From positions 620,001 to 684,000 of the forward strand of contig JBAJFE010000034.1 of assembly GCA_037903355.1 (NCBI GenBank): 64,000 nt of DNA, written 5' to 3'. The notes under the pieces are model-generated. The model was not told the DNA's origin. It searched no databases and was given only the letters and a program-made list of their open reading frames with translations. This DNA is from Trichuris trichiura (Eukaryota > Nematoda > Enoplea > Trichinellida > Trichuridae). This document shows positions 1 through 12,510 of the stretch, piece after piece (positions within the stretch are counted from its first letter, which is position 1; the number at the start of each line of letters is the position of its first letter). The translations under genes and the position numbers were made by a program.

Positions 1-1750
1 AAGCTATATGTGGACCATGTAACCGTGCTTAAATGCGACTTAAAGCTTCTTGGTTCCACCGGAAATGTTAAAATGTCAAGTTAAAGTACTTTACTAGCAA
101 GCAATAGTTGGCATCAGCTTATCAGCATGATAAGCAAACTGAAGTAAAAAACTGTCCCTTCGTTGGTAGGCCGTTAGCATTGTATAGACTTGTAAAAACA
201 GCAAAGCGTTACTAAGGTTAGGAGACGTTAAGAGCATAACTGTTCTTAAAGGACATGTAAGTCCTTATGCAAAAGCATTATTTAAGCAAGCAGCCCGGTC
301 TTAACGGAAATGAATTTTCCTATACGTCTTGTTAGTCCTTTCGAAATTATCCTGCTCCCGCATCAGCAGGTCAAGTAATGCCGGCTGACTGGTTACGCAA
401 ATAATTTTAGTCAGCAAATGTTAGCAGCGACAGAATATGCAACAGAACCAGAAAGTGCGCTTTACGTAAGTCTACATGTACTCAATGAAGATAAGACACA
501 TTACAAAGCAGTGGGAAATGCGAAACATGACAATCATTTTACCGTAAACTGCGGATATGTTTAATATGTTTGACCAGCCGGCGGCAGGCGCTGTTGCAGT
601 AGTTCAGTTCTGCTTCAGAATTTCCTGTTGCGACTTAGCCCGTTAGCGATTGAGGCAAAGTGAAATGGCTGCCGTGGAGACCCGTTTACGGAAACAGAAT
701 CGTACCAATACATTTGGGGTTCGTTGCCTTTGCTTTTCTGTTCGTTTTGTTTCTGTGCGCCAGTAGGTCAAGAAAATAATTCATGCGCTTCGAACTTATC
801 TAGCTTTTCCCCGGCTCAATGAAAAATTATGAAAGCAGTTCAATTGACTTCCTTTTTGTAGTTCTTGTTTGCTGTTCTCATTTAATTGTATAAGGCGAGC
901 TAAAAACATATCAAAGTTTACCACCGGCGAGTCTCCTGCGTGACTTCACGCTTACTGCTCTTGAAACACTTCCGCTACTGTCACCCTTCGACTACAAATT
1001 CATCGTAGCAGCTGACTATGTTTGCTCATATTTGCACCTTGTAATTCAGTTTTGCTTGCCTTAGATTTATTTAATCATTTTTGCGTGTAGTCGAATGGAA
1101 ATGCTTCTGTTTTAAAAAAAGCTTGTGGATAAATTGTTCTTTGCACCTTTTTTCATCTGTATTGAGTTTCGCGTTTTAGTTCAAACCTTTTCTAGGTTTG
1201 CGCATACGTATTAGCTGCTCTTGTAGGTGGGACGGGTTTCAGCTACCCGCATTGCTGTCATGTTGGTCTTATTTTGTTACTCAACTTTATTTTATTTCTT
1301 ATGGACGCTGGAAATTGCCGTTCCGAATTATCTCTTCCATATTTTCAACTGTCAACGCAGCTGTGTTCCGTTTCATTGAAAACGAATGGATTTCAAAGCC
1401 GGATGCGCGCCTAAGCAACTAAGCCAACTTTGTACGCCTGTTCGGTCGGTTTCCCCGTGGTTCAATTCTTTTTCTTTATTTTTAAACTGCTTTTGCAGAC
1501 TTGTACCTTTCCTCTAGAAAAGAGCGTGGCTTTCTTTTTTCTTTGTGCCTGCAAATCATTTAATGCATGGTACAAAAATTGGCAGGAAAAACTATAAGAA
1601 TGACGCTTTTCCGACACGCAATTGCATGCTGCAGTTTTGTTCAATGTCAGGAAGCAGAACATATTGAACATTGACCCTCCGAGCTAGCGCGCTTAAGAGA
1701 GGGGTTACTGTAACATAGATTAGGATTAGCTCCTATTGCCCAACGAGTAA
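1..1750. other. No gene recognised
   Basis: No open frame here has recognisable protein similarity. The short ORFs near 1198-1422 and 1462-1671 are biased in composition and have no domain signature. I see no clear repeat or element end. Confidence 0.5.
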
Positions 1751-1751
1751 T

Positions 1752-2189
1752 TTGCTATTCGTACTTTGTACGGATTTCCGTACGGCGACACACGCTGCAC
1801 TGTCGTCAATTGAAAGTAAACTCAGTGGCGGCAGCGCAGCGAGAGAAGAAATGAAAATGCGAGCAGCAACAATAGCAAGGCATGCTCGTGCACAATTCTT
1901 GCTCTCCCCTGATATGGTGGATTCTATTGAATACGAGCAATTTAGTACCGTCTTGTTCCACCACTCAGCATGTCAAAAGGTGTCGCAGAAGTTGGTGTAT
2001 GCCAACTGGAACAACATAGTGGAACTATTGTTTATTCAAAGAGTTAAGTCGCCATTCGGAGTGTCCGACACGTATGTTTTCATTCTGTGCTTAGCCAAGT
2101 TGGTTGAAGAAACTAAAGGGAATAAGGCTGTTTTTCTGATGCCTCAGTTTGTCGTCAGATTGCTGGTTGATTTGATGACAACGGTATAG
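1752..2189 (+). CDS. Hypothetical 145-codon ORF, family unknown
   Basis: This is the longest uninterrupted frame in the first 5 kb. The inferred protein starts with a short hydrophobic stretch, then has a Ser/Gly/Ala-rich linker, then a region with the alternating helix-like pattern of a soluble alpha-helical protein (for example KSPFGVSDTYVFILCLAK and FLMPQFVVRLLVDLMT). No catalytic motif or familiar domain is visible. A splice acceptor before the ATG and a donor at the end are not obvious. It could be a single-exon gene, one exon of a larger gene, or a pseudogene or transposon fragment. I do not recognise the family and assign no function. Confidence 0.3.
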   Translation: MLFVLCTDFRTATHAALSSIESKLSGGSAAREEMKMRAATIARHARAQFLLSPDMVDSIEYEQFSTVLFHHSACQKVSQKLVYANWNNIVELLFIQRVKSPFGVSDTYVFILCLAKLVEETKGNKAVFLMPQFVVRLLVDLMTTV

Positions 2190-5000
2190 TCGAAGTCATC
2201 TGTCTTTGATAGAGCTCTCAACCCTCCACCTCGTCATTCGGGCTGTGTTACTTATGGTCAACTGGACAGGGCACTTATTGAGCGATAATTCGACGGTCAT
2301 GTGAGCCAATGATTTTAGTAGTAGAGGGACTAAATCGAGTGAAACACGACTGATTCCTACCCTATCGAACAGGGGTAGTTAAGAAGACGCAAACGTTAGA
2401 GAGAGCCGTGATTTGCAAAATGTTCTTCTGTTGCTTGAGCCGCTTATCTCTGACAAGGTCAAGGTTTCCGCCAACCGACGCCATCAAATTTCTTGATGGG
2501 TAAAGTGGACGCCAGAAGGAAGGGAACGTCCTTGTCCCAAACATTTCAGGAGCATATCATTTGTTCAAACGAACGCGGCAGTGTCAAAGACCCGAAGAAA
2601 GCGGCACAAGCAAAAAACGCCACAGTTGCCCATAGGTTATACATTGAGCCATCATCGAACAGAGGTTAAGAATATCAGTAGTAGTTGATCATGCATTACA
2701 GTCCTTAAATTTAATGTTTCTACTGTAGTCTTAGTGATATTAGTTGAATGATCGTACCTTCATTTCTTAGGGAATCGGTATAGGGAAAAATACGGCCATA
2801 GGTCATTGGTCATAGAATTTTAGATCTTAATTATGGATAAAGGTTGGTTCCTTCTTCAAGGCTAAGCTAGTCGCTGTGACCGACGGATGGTCAAATGCCA
2901 ACTATTCGCTGAAGCTGGTCGCTTATAGAAACGAATTACCACGAGGAATATTGTGCCATGATTAAGCAGCTGTCTTAGCATTGTTTCGCGACGGCCGTTG
3001 TTGTTCAAATGTCGCTAATCCCTGTCTCGTCGTCGACTGTTATATGCCAGTTGTATAGTGCTTTTCCAAGACTGAACTCGGGTTTATGGAGAAGCCTTTT
3101 TGGGACTGAATTAATCTTCGAGCGAAGATATGCACATCATGTCCCGCTACCAACAAGACACGTGTTAGTTTTTACATGCTTTTAACTGAATGCCTTGTTA
3201 TGCGCCCGGTCTCTTGTTGCTACAACATCTCGCTTTTCAACGCTTCTGCTTGGTATTGCTAAAACCTCGTAACGAGGAACAGTGTTGCAACAGCTGGTGG
3301 ACCGTGTCACGCCCTTCCCTTTCGTGTATTAATTTCTTTCTATTACAAACGGGCATTCTCGTAACTGGCCTGTACAAACGTTCTCCATAGACCACTAGCA
3401 CTCGACTATCAATGTCTCTGCATGATCACCTTACCGCTGAAGGCGAAGTGAAGTATTTCGCAAAGCCTCTCTTTCATCCATCTAGGACGGAAAACTCCAC
3501 GTTTAACAGGTTTTGGCCATGTTCTCGCTAGAACATGAGAATAACTCATGCCAAAAGAGGCTGCTTATCTTGTTATAAGACGCGGTAGTACTGTAACTGG
3601 TGCATGTGGGTTAAGCGTCAATGATTTTGAACAAAGCTGACTAACGGCACGAACTTTTCCTCACCGATTTAAAGCAAATATTATGTGTTAAATGTCCTCG
3701 ACATAATGGGGAACAGCACTTTTGCGTCGGAAGGACTGAACACTGGAAAAGAGTTAGAAAGCTCAAAAGAAGACTCGCGACTATTGATGTTTATTTCAAA
3801 CTGATCGGAAGAAATCAATGCGTCAAGGCGCTGCAATGCTGTTCATGGTTTTCAAGTACTGTGCAAATATTAATATGTTCAATAGCGCCACGTAAAACCG
3901 AAGGGAAGGAGCCCAATTCGTAATGGCGTTTCAGTGCTGGGATGTTTCCTTGTTGTTTGATAAGTTACGCGAGAGGTTTTGACTTGACTTGTGAATTGTC
4001 TGTCGGAATTTAGCCAATGACTTCAGAGACTAAGTGGGGAACTTAAATTTCGAAGCTAAAGCAAAATTCCGACAAGCAACATTGAAATCAGTAGCTCTTG
4101 CTTCGCCTTTCAAACTGGCAGCAAAATCTCGTTGGACAAGTTTGAATGTTAATTTTCTAGCTTGCACCAATACCATCACACCTAGCTGGTAAGATGTGTC
4201 AGATTAGCAAACACGAGAGCCTGTTTTTATTGTCTTTGTTAACTTCACTGCTGCATTTCCCTTTCTCTTCCGTTCAGTAAATTGAGATGCAAAATCTACG
4301 CTGATAACATAATGAAAATAACTCGAGGAGTTCCTGTTATGTTAACTTTTAAAAGAGCACGGTTGTACGTCGCTTCGAATGCTGTCAAATTATTTCTGCA
4401 CGACCAGTGTAAGGAAGTGCTAAGCGTGCCGGATGCGAGATTGAGATTTTGAAACCTTGATTTTAATAATACCTAAGTTTGGCGTTACCCTTTTGTTATT
4501 GCTTAGTATACTTATGCTGAATGGAATGCAATTTTAAACATTCCTAGCATAAACGCGAGACGCGCCTTGAAACTTATTTAACAACGACCGTAATCATATA
4601 TTAATATATGCTCCTGGTTTGGCTTGTGTTGTTAATATATGTCGATTTCCAATCCGGCAAAATAAGTGCCCCACCAGTGAATGAATGAGCAGGTCGAACG
4701 CTCTTCGCTAAGTAAGGATTAGATTCTTGGACTTGTGAGATATCGCGAAGCGACATAGCGAAACCGAATTTGCTGTTCTTATAGGTTAAAAAGGGGTTGA
4801 ACTGTTACCGCACTTTTATGGTTTCCTAGGTGTTAACGAAGTTACGAATAAAGAGCAAGACCACTTCCTGTGTCAAACGTTGAAACAAACTTGAGCAGTC
4901 GTTAAATGCATTTTCGGTAAAAGAAGCAAACTCTATCATGAGTAAGGTAATTTTGTTATTAATAACAGATAAAAGAGTGTCTTTCAACTTGACCCAACCA
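2190..5000. other. Intergenic, no supported feature
   Basis: All frames are interrupted frequently and no conserved protein motif was seen on either strand. It holds AT-rich tracts and short ORFs only. Confidence 0.5.
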
Positions 5001-5002
5001 AC

Positions 5003-6238
5003 TTGAATTCGCTGGTTTCGTTTTAAGTCAATTTAGCCTAGAAGCAATGATTCCTGTTGACATATCTGCACTCACCTATACAGTTTGTCTGATATAATTT
5101 CAGTATACGTCGTACATTGAAGGTAGGTGAGTACACAGCCAGCACGTATATATGCTGCATACACCATATATGCAATATATGCTACTCGTACGTAAGATAT
5201 TTTCAGTTCCCCAGTTTCTAAACAATACGCGTAATGTCGAGCTTGTAAATCGTATACCTACGAGATATCTATAGAATTAAAGGTACTCGTGCATTATACT
5301 TTGCCTATAAGCGGAATATTTGCGAAACCCATAGTTTCTATAGTACACTTGTAGTATGTGTGCAGTATGTACTTACAAACAAGGAATGTTTGCGTTATAT
5401 ATGACTCCTACATCGTACACATTGCTCATAACTAGGACAGTTAAGGCATAGATGCAGTAACGGTGATATACATGGCTGGATGTATGGAATAAACATGGAA
5501 CCTATAACATGTACATGAATTAAGTTGCGTATAAAAGAAGTATTTGAGCTATCTATTCCCTGAACGGCTTACGTGTAGCATCTGTGTTGTGTATACTTGT
5601 ACGAAAGAAATATTTAGTGTATGTATGGCAAGAGCGCCGTCTGTATTGCTTACAAATAGCGTATTTGTGATATACGCAATCTCCAGGCATACGTGCAACA
5701 TCATTGGGGTACATTGTTGCACGGAGCGAATATTTACGCCGCTTATAGCATACACATAGCACAGAATTCTTATAAAGAAGGTATCTGTAATATCTAGCGT
5801 CTCTGTGGTACACATGCAGTACACTACGTGCATACCATATATGACTTAAATATGTCCTGCAGGCAAGTATACATACTGTAGATATTGCATGTACAAGTGT
5901 ACCATAGAAACTGTATTTTCGCAAATATTCTGCCTATAGGCAAAGTATAATGCGCGAATAGCGCTAACTCTATGGGTATTTCGTTGGTATACGATTTACA
6001 AGCTCGACATTACGAGTATTGTTCAGCAATTGGGGAAAAACGTCTTACGTATAAGTAGCACGTATTGCATATATGGCTTATATAGCACACATACGTGCTG
6101 GCTGTGTACTTCCTAAACCTACCTTCAATGTACGAAGTATACTGAAATTATATCAGACAAACTGTATAGGCGAGAGCAGATATGCCAACAGGAACTATTG
6201 CTTCCAGGCTAAGTTGACTTGAAGCCAAATCAACGAAG
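5003..6238. mobile_element. Foldback (long inverted repeat) element, about 1.24 kb
   Basis: Left arm about 5003-5354 and right arm about 5882-6238 are imperfect reverse complements over roughly 350 bp. Shared blocks include TAATGTCGAGCTTGTAAATC near 5230 and its complement near 6000, and GACAAACTGTATAGG near 6155 matched by its complement near 5080. The 530-bp centre is made of related AT-rich units that repeat ATATTTGCG- and GTACACTTGTA-like words, so the element looks like a palindrome built on older short repeats. No transposase frame was found; overlapping ORFs on both strands at 5544-5924 are by-products of the repeat structure. It resembles non-autonomous foldback or MITE elements. No clean target-site duplication was identified. 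Confidence 0.7.
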
Positions 6239-6309
6239 TCAAATTGCAGTGCTCTGCAAGTAAGACATTTCCGAACATTGGATACCTTTTGACGAGTTGT
6301 GGTTTATTT

Positions 6310-6465
6310 GTCACGGCTTTTCTTGTTGTCTTAGATGTCTGTAGATGAGGTACAAAAATTCCTAAGAACGAATGGATAAGCAAATTATTAGAAAAGTGGC
6401 AGACGGTTTTTCCGTACGTTTGAGAACTGCTGTTGTTTGGTTGGCAACGATGCCAGGGAGCTCTT
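6310..6465 (-). mobile_element. Penelope-like terminal fragment (minus orientation)
   Basis: The block containing AACGAATGGATAAGCAAATT is homologous to the PLE tails near 58050 and 38150 and leads into CCGTACGTTT and a degraded hammerhead region near 6410-6465. It abuts the foldback element and faces a plus-oriented copy immediately to the right. Confidence 0.6.
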
Positions 6466-6560
6466 TTTCGTCTTCCTAACATTGCCGACGACGGAATAAG
6501 AGTAATTCTGAAATGTATGAAACTGTTATCTATTTTCTTTGGCAATTTGCTTGCCAGTGA
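6466..6560 (+). ncRNA. Degenerate hammerhead-like motif in PLE terminal repeat
   Basis: The core reads CCGACGA (6485-6491) and GAAA (6510-6513), with GGAAT/ATTCT able to form stem II, followed by TGTA. This is the same layout as the better copy at 58.1 kb, but the second core base is C rather than U, so it is probably inactive. The downstream sequence GGCAATTTGCTT matches the same PLE tail. Confidence 0.45.
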
Positions 6561-7122
6561 TACTGATTATTTACCAAGCTTACCGGCCTTTCATGAAGTA
6601 CTAATTTTTCCATACATGCTTATCTGCGTGTGTAATGATCCGTTGAAACGGTTGCTTGGAAATTCATCTTCCCTTTCACGGAAAGAGCACACCCTCTGTT
6701 GGACGCAGGAAAACACAGATCCAACTCTTACGAAATTTTTCAAAGCTAGTCACGCTCCACTTTCAATGCTAGCAAGCGAAGGCACTGAAAACGGTTTCGT
6801 CTAACGGTATTACCTAGTAAACGTTGAAAAGGTCAGGTCAAACGTATGAAACTTGTGGTTAGAAAGTAAATATCACGTAGTCGTCCTTTTTAGTTTGGGT
6901 TGATTTTCCTCTCGTACTTCTTCCATTTAAGGCTCTGTATGCAAAAGCGTTTTCGGTCACGGCTCGTTTTTTTTTGCCTTTTTCTTTTGTGTATCTCTTT
7001 GAGTTCATATGGCAAGTTTAGTTGGCGAAAGAGAAGTAGAAGTATTTTATTGAGCCTCTGGTTAGTAACAATGTAAATTCGATTCTTATCGTTGTCAAGT
7101 TGTTTAATGCCAAGTGATTTAG
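6561..7122. other. Upstream region of SLC33A1, no feature called
   Basis: AT-rich DNA between PLE remnants and the transporter gene. A T-rich stretch and ATTTAG end at 7122, immediately before the transporter frame opens. This could be a cis- or trans-splice acceptor. No promoter motif is convincing. Confidence 0.4.
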
Positions 7123-7170
7123 GTCGTGGCAGTGGAACCGGACGTGGAGTCCGAGTTGGCGGGTCCACAT

Positions 7171-9367
7171 ATGCCAATGTATGCTAAAAAAGATTTACTT
7201 TTGGATGATCGGTATCTTCCACATACACGCAAGCGGTCTAAGACCTCATTAAAAGAAGATCTGTTGAACATAGTTTTACTGGTTTTTCTATACCTTTTGC
7301 AGGGAATCCCGTTAGGTCTGACAGCTAGCATTCCGTTGGTTCTTCAAAATCGACATGTTACTTATAAACAGCAGGCCGCGTTCAGCTTTGCTCATTGGCC
7401 TTTTAGCCTGAAGCTGTTATGGGCCCCTGTAGTCGATTCGGTTTTTTCAATGCGGTTCGGTAGACGCAAATCTTGGCTAATTCCTACTCAGTATTTAATT
7501 GGCTTGTTCATGCTCTTTTTATCGAGCAAAGTGGATTCGTTTCTGGGCGACGAAGGTGCCGAAAATTCCAGTCCCGACCTTTTCAAACTTACAGCAATCT
7601 TTTTCGCTTTCAACTTTCTGGCTGCAACGCAGGACATCGTTGTCGATGGTTGGGCCCTTACTATGCTCTCTCCGTAAGTTCTCTATCAACGTCTGTCTAT
7701 CGTAGTTAGAAGAGAAACATTGGTTGATATTTCAGCGAAAATGTTGGCTACGCGTCTACATGTAACGTTGTTGGGCAAACGGCTGGCTATTTTCTGGGGA
7801 ATGTTGTTTTTTTGGCCTTAGAGTCGAAAGAATTTTGCAACCGCTATTTACGAAGCGAACCTTTGGATAGAGGCATGTTTACATTATCAGGTACTTATTA
7901 ATGCCGCCAGTTCGTTGCAATCTTCCGGAGCAGATTAAACGACTTCTTTTAAGAATATCTGTACTTCTGGGCCATTGTATTCTTTATATCCACCACACTG
8001 GTATTGTTATTCAAGGCTGAAAACGGTGAACATGCTTTTGCTGACATGAGAAGCGTCAGCAAGACTTATCGTCAACTGCTTAGCATCATGTGCCTAAAAC
8101 CTGTCATTGCTCTCATTTGCGTGTACCTTACAGCAAAAGTATTGTGGCTTTTATAAGTGGGCTTTTTAAAATTAATTCAGTTATATTGACAGATCGCATT
8201 CGCGGCTGCAGACGGGATTACTGGTTTGAAGCTGATTGAACTTGGGGTACCAAAAGACGAGTTGGCCTTCCTTGCAGTTCCCATTGTGCCGATTGAAATT
8301 TTACTGCCCTTATTTATTGGGAAATATACCGCAGGGCCTCGACCGTTGGATGTTTATTTGAAAGCTTATCCATACAGGTTGGCACTTCTGCCTTTCGCTA
8401 TCTCCTTACAGCTTGCTTTAGAAACATGCTAAGTTTGGCTTTTGCCGCCGCCATTTGGTGGACACCTTCTTGGAAGACACCGAGTGGTCGCTTTCCTCCG
8501 TCTTATTACGGATTCATATTGGCCATATTCTCTTTGCAGCAGGTACTGTTTGAACGTTTGAATAATTTTATGCTTTGCGAGTGTGCCCTGGACAACAGTA
8601 TCGCTACTGTTATGTTCACAATGGTTGAGATAATTCGCTAGATGGCGAATTGGTCGCTTAATGGGTGTCCTCAGTTTTCATTTAAAAATAGCTCTAACGT
8701 CGACACATTTAATTTTTTAAATTTTGCTACTCATTCTAGCAAAAAGTGTATTAGTTTTCAATCCTACCGAGCGGGATGGGAATAAACTTACGTTGAAGAC
8801 CCTGAATTTACAAGCGTTGTTGTTATAGTAGCGTTAATATGCTTACCGTCTAAACTTACTAACCCGTTTTCTCAATTATCTTGGCTTTTTTAAAAATGGG
8901 TTTTCGCTCCCAATAGTATGTATAGTCAACAATCCTAGCATTTGAAAGCTGATTTGTACTATTTTACCAACCCTCTATTTATAGCAAGTGTTTATTGGCA
9001 ACGTTGTTATCAGTCCTGAATTTTTCAGATAACCTCTTATTGCATATTCGTATCTCAAATGGCATTCCACGCACAAGTCTCCGACCCGGTCGTTGGCGGG
9101 ACTTACATGACCCTGTTGAATACGTTAGCGAACTTGGGAGGCAATTGGCCTGTGACCGTGGCATTGACATCGGTCGATTCAATGGCATACAGAGTTTGCA
9201 CATCGGAAACGCCGACGCGATGCGAAGTGTTGGTAGAAGGTTATTATGTACTAATCTTTCTGGGTGTTATTATTGGTTGGATATGGCTATTTACTGCCGG
9301 CAAAGTTATGCGACGGCTTCAAACTGTCGATCGTACAAGTTGGTGGCCCTTAACCCAGGCTGGCTAG
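7171..9367 (+). CDS. SLC33A1: Acetyl-coenzyme A transporter 1 (SLC33A1/AT-1 family)
   Basis: Multi-pass membrane carrier expected to bring acetyl-CoA into the ER lumen for protein and ganglioside acetylation (family knowledge). Six exons join in one open frame: 7171-7673, 7736-7890, 7954-8138, 8193-8377, 8422-8542, 9029-9367, with GT..AG introns of 44-63 bp and one of 486 bp. They total 1488 nt, 495 residues, close to the usual family length. Diagnostic segments in order are LLQGIPLGLTASIPL, FGRRKSW, AATQDIVVDGWALTML, NVGYASTCNVVGQTAGYFLG, TGLKLIELGVPKDELA, KYTAGPRPLDV and GGTYMTLLNTLANLGGNWP. Many hydrophobic helices fit an MFS-like fold. The start is uncertain: the first in-frame ATG is 7171, but the frame is open back to 7123, just after an AG acceptor, so an upstream exon or a trans-spliced leader is possible. 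No disabling change was seen. Confidence 0.93.
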
Positions 9368-11050
9368 TAAAACGGAGGAACAATTTCTTCTTACCGGTTA
9401 CATCTAATTGTTGTACTATGTAATTGGACTCGTTCATGCTTCTTTTTTCACCCGCGTGAAAGTTCGCAGTGGAATGAACCATCCCTTGATTTGTTTTTAA
9501 CTGACAGCACCAATGGCCCCTTTGTTAGCAACGAACTTATTGAAGTCAATATGTTTCGTCTGTTCATAGTCCGTTTACTTTTCTACAACTTTACCTTGAA
9601 AGGTGTGTTCTACAAGTAAGCAGTAAAGCTTGTTTGAAGTATTTATCTAAACATAAGACGCCACATTGCAATTAATTTCTCTCTCATCTGATTGGGTTCA
9701 GTCATACTTGATTGAAGGCAGCGATGTATCCGCGATTGTTGACAGTTTGACACAGCGTTTAAGTCCAATTTCGCCACTGCTGCACTGGTTTCAACGTTAG
9801 TTCCTAACTAGCATCTATCTGTTTTGTTAATATTGTTAAGTTGCAACCACTAACGGTTTGCATTGTCCGCCAACTCAAGTACAGCAACAGGTGGTGCACA
9901 GTGTCTCCCGCAACACATGAGGACCACGTTTTCGCTGTTATTGTCAGGATTTGCTGTAGAAGTTATCCCACGTCCTGAGTCTGCCTAGTGATTTCCGTAA
10001 TTCCAGGCTGTTCTACATGTCTTTCTCATCGTACTGTACGGGCGGTAGGGAAGATATAAACCGTTTATTTTATATTCGCAATTTTAAAGCTTCAGAACTC
10101 TCAGAGCCTATCACAACCACAGGACGTGTTTGCGGTGAAGCTAATGAATGATAGGATAGGTCAGATTATTTACATAGCCAGAGGGTAAGTCAGGAAAATT
10201 GTAAGGGCTGACCGCTAAGGTTCCATGGTTTTCAGGGTCCTAATATTTCAAAGTCTTATCGTAGGCGTCGAAGGCGCTTCTGTATCGTTTTTGACATTTA
10301 AGCCCTTCCCCCGCATGGAAAGTTGGTAGTCAATGATTAACAAAAGGAAGAAACAAACTGTAAATAATTGAAGTAAAAGCAAGGGATAGCACCGAGGTCC
10401 ATACGGAGCCGAAAAAGGCCTAGCATGTTCGGCAGCCACTGGATTCCCATAACGCACGTTCCATAGCAATGAGAAGGGGAACCGACAGTGATCTGCCACG
10501 GTGTCGTGTTAGTCTCTTCAAGCAGCTCTTACTTGACACTGTTATAGCGTGACGTGCCCCACGTGTTAAAGGAGTTCGTGAGCGAGAGTAACCCTGTTTC
10601 CCCTATGTAAGTAGCTGAACAAGAACATTTTACCTCTTAGACTATCCCTGGATGCTCGTTCATCAGAAGAATAACTTTATCATTCCGGAGGAGGGAGTGC
10701 AAGTTGGACCCTTATTTGTAGTACAGTGAGAAATGTAGTAGTCTCCCTAGCTTTTGAATTTTCTCGCTCAGTGCTTTGTAGTAAGGGAGTAGGATCCTTG
10801 AACGTTAAAAGTGCTTCTCTGGATACTGTGTGGGTTGGCTACGGTTTGCTATACAGCTGAGTGTAGACTTGACGGGTAACAATTTTCTTTTAAAGTTTGG
10901 TGTATGTAGTTTAACTCAGCTTGTAGGAATTCTGGTTCACACAAGTCAACAGCGCGCCTTGTCATACCTTGAAGAACTCCTATCACTGCGCGTGGGTGGT
11001 TAGAGGAGAAATGTAGATACCTTGAGCATATGGTGTCTTGGTATGGGACA
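9368..11050. other. Intergenic, downstream of SLC33A1
   Basis: No recognisable gene or repeat. ORF 10248-10499 on the minus strand has no family features. Confidence 0.5.
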
Positions 11051-11114
11051 ATAATTTTTCATAATGAATTGACTTTAATTACGGAGCCCAAGTCCCGTCG
11101 AAAAAACGTTTATT

Positions 11115-11156
11115 TCTCCGGAGCTTTCGGGTCGAACGAGGCCCGTCTTCAGCGGT
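11115..11156 (-). ncRNA. Hammerhead-ribozyme-like motif (PLE terminal repeat)
   Basis: Minus strand: CTGAAGA (11152-11146), a stem II of CGGGCC/GACCCG type with a 6-base loop, GAAA (11128-11125), then GC-TC-CGG. The bases A-GC-T after GAA are self-complementary, so stem III would form between two copies, as reported for dimeric hammerheads of Penelope elements. CCG/CGG forms the base of stem I. One extra C lies between the core and stem II. Confidence 0.7.
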
Positions 11157-11189
11157 TATAAGTTGTATGTCTTCAACAATCAACTTATA

Positions 11190-11232
11190 ACCGCTGAGGA
11201 CGGGTCTCATTCGACCTGAAAGCTCCGGAGAA
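11190..11232 (+). ncRNA. Hammerhead-ribozyme-like motif (inverted PLE terminal repeat)
   Basis: CTGAGGA (11194-11200), stem II strands around loop TCATTC (11207-11212), GAAA (11218-11221), then GC-TC-CGG. ACCG before the core pairs with CGG after the predicted cleavage site. Outer stem I bases TTAT and ATAA also match. It is the mirror copy of the motif at 11115-11156. Confidence 0.7.
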
Positions 11233-12220
11233 ATAAACGTTTTCTCGATGGGACTTGGACTCCGTAATTAAAGTCAATTCACTACGTAGATACCTATTTG
11301 AATGTGTTAGTATTCCATAAACGCTTCTCTTGAAGCGTTCAGACCATCGTATTACTGTTGGGCCCAGGAAGGGGAGTCTACCGGACAGCTCTTGTTCAGT
11401 CGTGAAAGATATGATATTAAGGAACAACCCACTGAGATTATTTAGAAAGTTTTCTTCCCTTCTGGATTCTATAATCACAAAAATGTCATCGGCATAGCGT
11501 TTAAACAGGCGTGGCGGAATGTAGTTGTCCGTCTCAGAGAAAGCTTTACCGTCCAAATGTTCCATAAATATCTCAGCGAGAACAGCACAGACGGTCGCAC
11601 ATTGGGGTACCACTCTTCTCGCTCTAAAAACGAACTTGGAAATGGAATAAATTGCCTTCTAACATGCAAAAGGAAACCAACTGTAGAATTTGAAACTTTG
11701 TTCGCAGCGGCAGGGTGTAATCTGTGTAGAGCTCTTGGAGAACATTCAGCGTGTACGGAATTGGAATTCTGTTGAAAAGACATCATAAGTGCCCGGAATG
11801 CCATTGACAGATATCTCAAGGAGCCGACTTTGTCCAACATATGTTTTACAATTTGTCGCTTTGGAGTTTCGTTTTCTTACTAGCAGTTGGATGACGCTTT
11901 TTAAGCATGAGCTAAGCTCTTATGTGATGCTCTGGATTGAACAAACTATCCGTCAAAGATTATTTTCGATCTTGGGTAAACCGTAAATCTATAGACATTT
12001 GAAAGGGAATAAATATTTTAAGTGATTAATGAGTGTAGAGAACTTTTCTTCTTGGGATTCCCCCGCTTAGTCGAAAAGAAGAGACGTAGAACTTTGCGTG
12101 TACGAGCTGTAGGACCAGGGGGCAATGAGCAGTAGGTGGAACTGTCAAAAAAGTGATTCCCCTCATTTTCGTAAGTAGATCTGTCTAAGACGTCGACGAC
12201 GAGTTGGGGTCAAAGTCTCG

Positions 12221-12510
12221 ATAGGTCGAAATCCAGAATAGGTGAAAAACAATGTAAGGGGTGTCCTAGTGGCAGTTCTGCATTGGGGTTTTCTAGGTAA
12301 GGGATGTATTTGATTAGAGGCGTTATTATACTGGTCTTTTTCGAAATTCCTGGCCTAAAAAAACAGACCAGTATAATAATGCATCTACTTAAATATACTC
12401 CTTATCTAAAAGATGTCAATGCACAGCTGCCACAAGGCAATCCCTTCCATCCTATCTTCAACCTATTCTGGAATTCGACTTTCGGGATTCCGACTGCCAC
12501 TAGTTGACGA
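12221..12510. repeat. Interruption of PLE A by short satellite-like units and a 15-bp-arm hairpin
   Basis: Units like CACCTATTCTGGATTTCGAC (minus strand, about 12225-12250) and CAACCTATTCTGGAATTCGA (plus strand, about 12455-12480) resemble the 17-bp satellite at 40.9-41.3 kb. Between them 12323-12337 and 12365-12379 are perfect 15-bp reverse complements (TTATTATACTGGTCT), giving a hairpin with a 27-base loop. Confidence 0.5.

Larger units (their letters stand above)
11064..11283. repeat. Near-perfect palindrome of two PLE terminal repeats
   Basis: Arms 11064-11165 and 11181-11283 are reverse complements with few mismatches around a 15-base centre. Each arm carries one hammerhead-like motif and the shared tail GGAGAAATAAACG. 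The plus-oriented arm lies inside the former coding part of the adjacent reverse transcriptase, whose frame now runs into it. Confidence 0.85.

Noticed and set aside
4597..4625. Shared words ATATGCTCCTGGTTTGG at 4.6 kb and 62.58 kb
   Set aside because: The second occurrence is kinesin coding sequence; the flanks do not match, so a chance 17-base identity is most likely.
5544..5924. Three overlapping ORFs of 71-123 codons
   Set aside because: They lie inside the foldback element and reflect its repeated AT-rich units.
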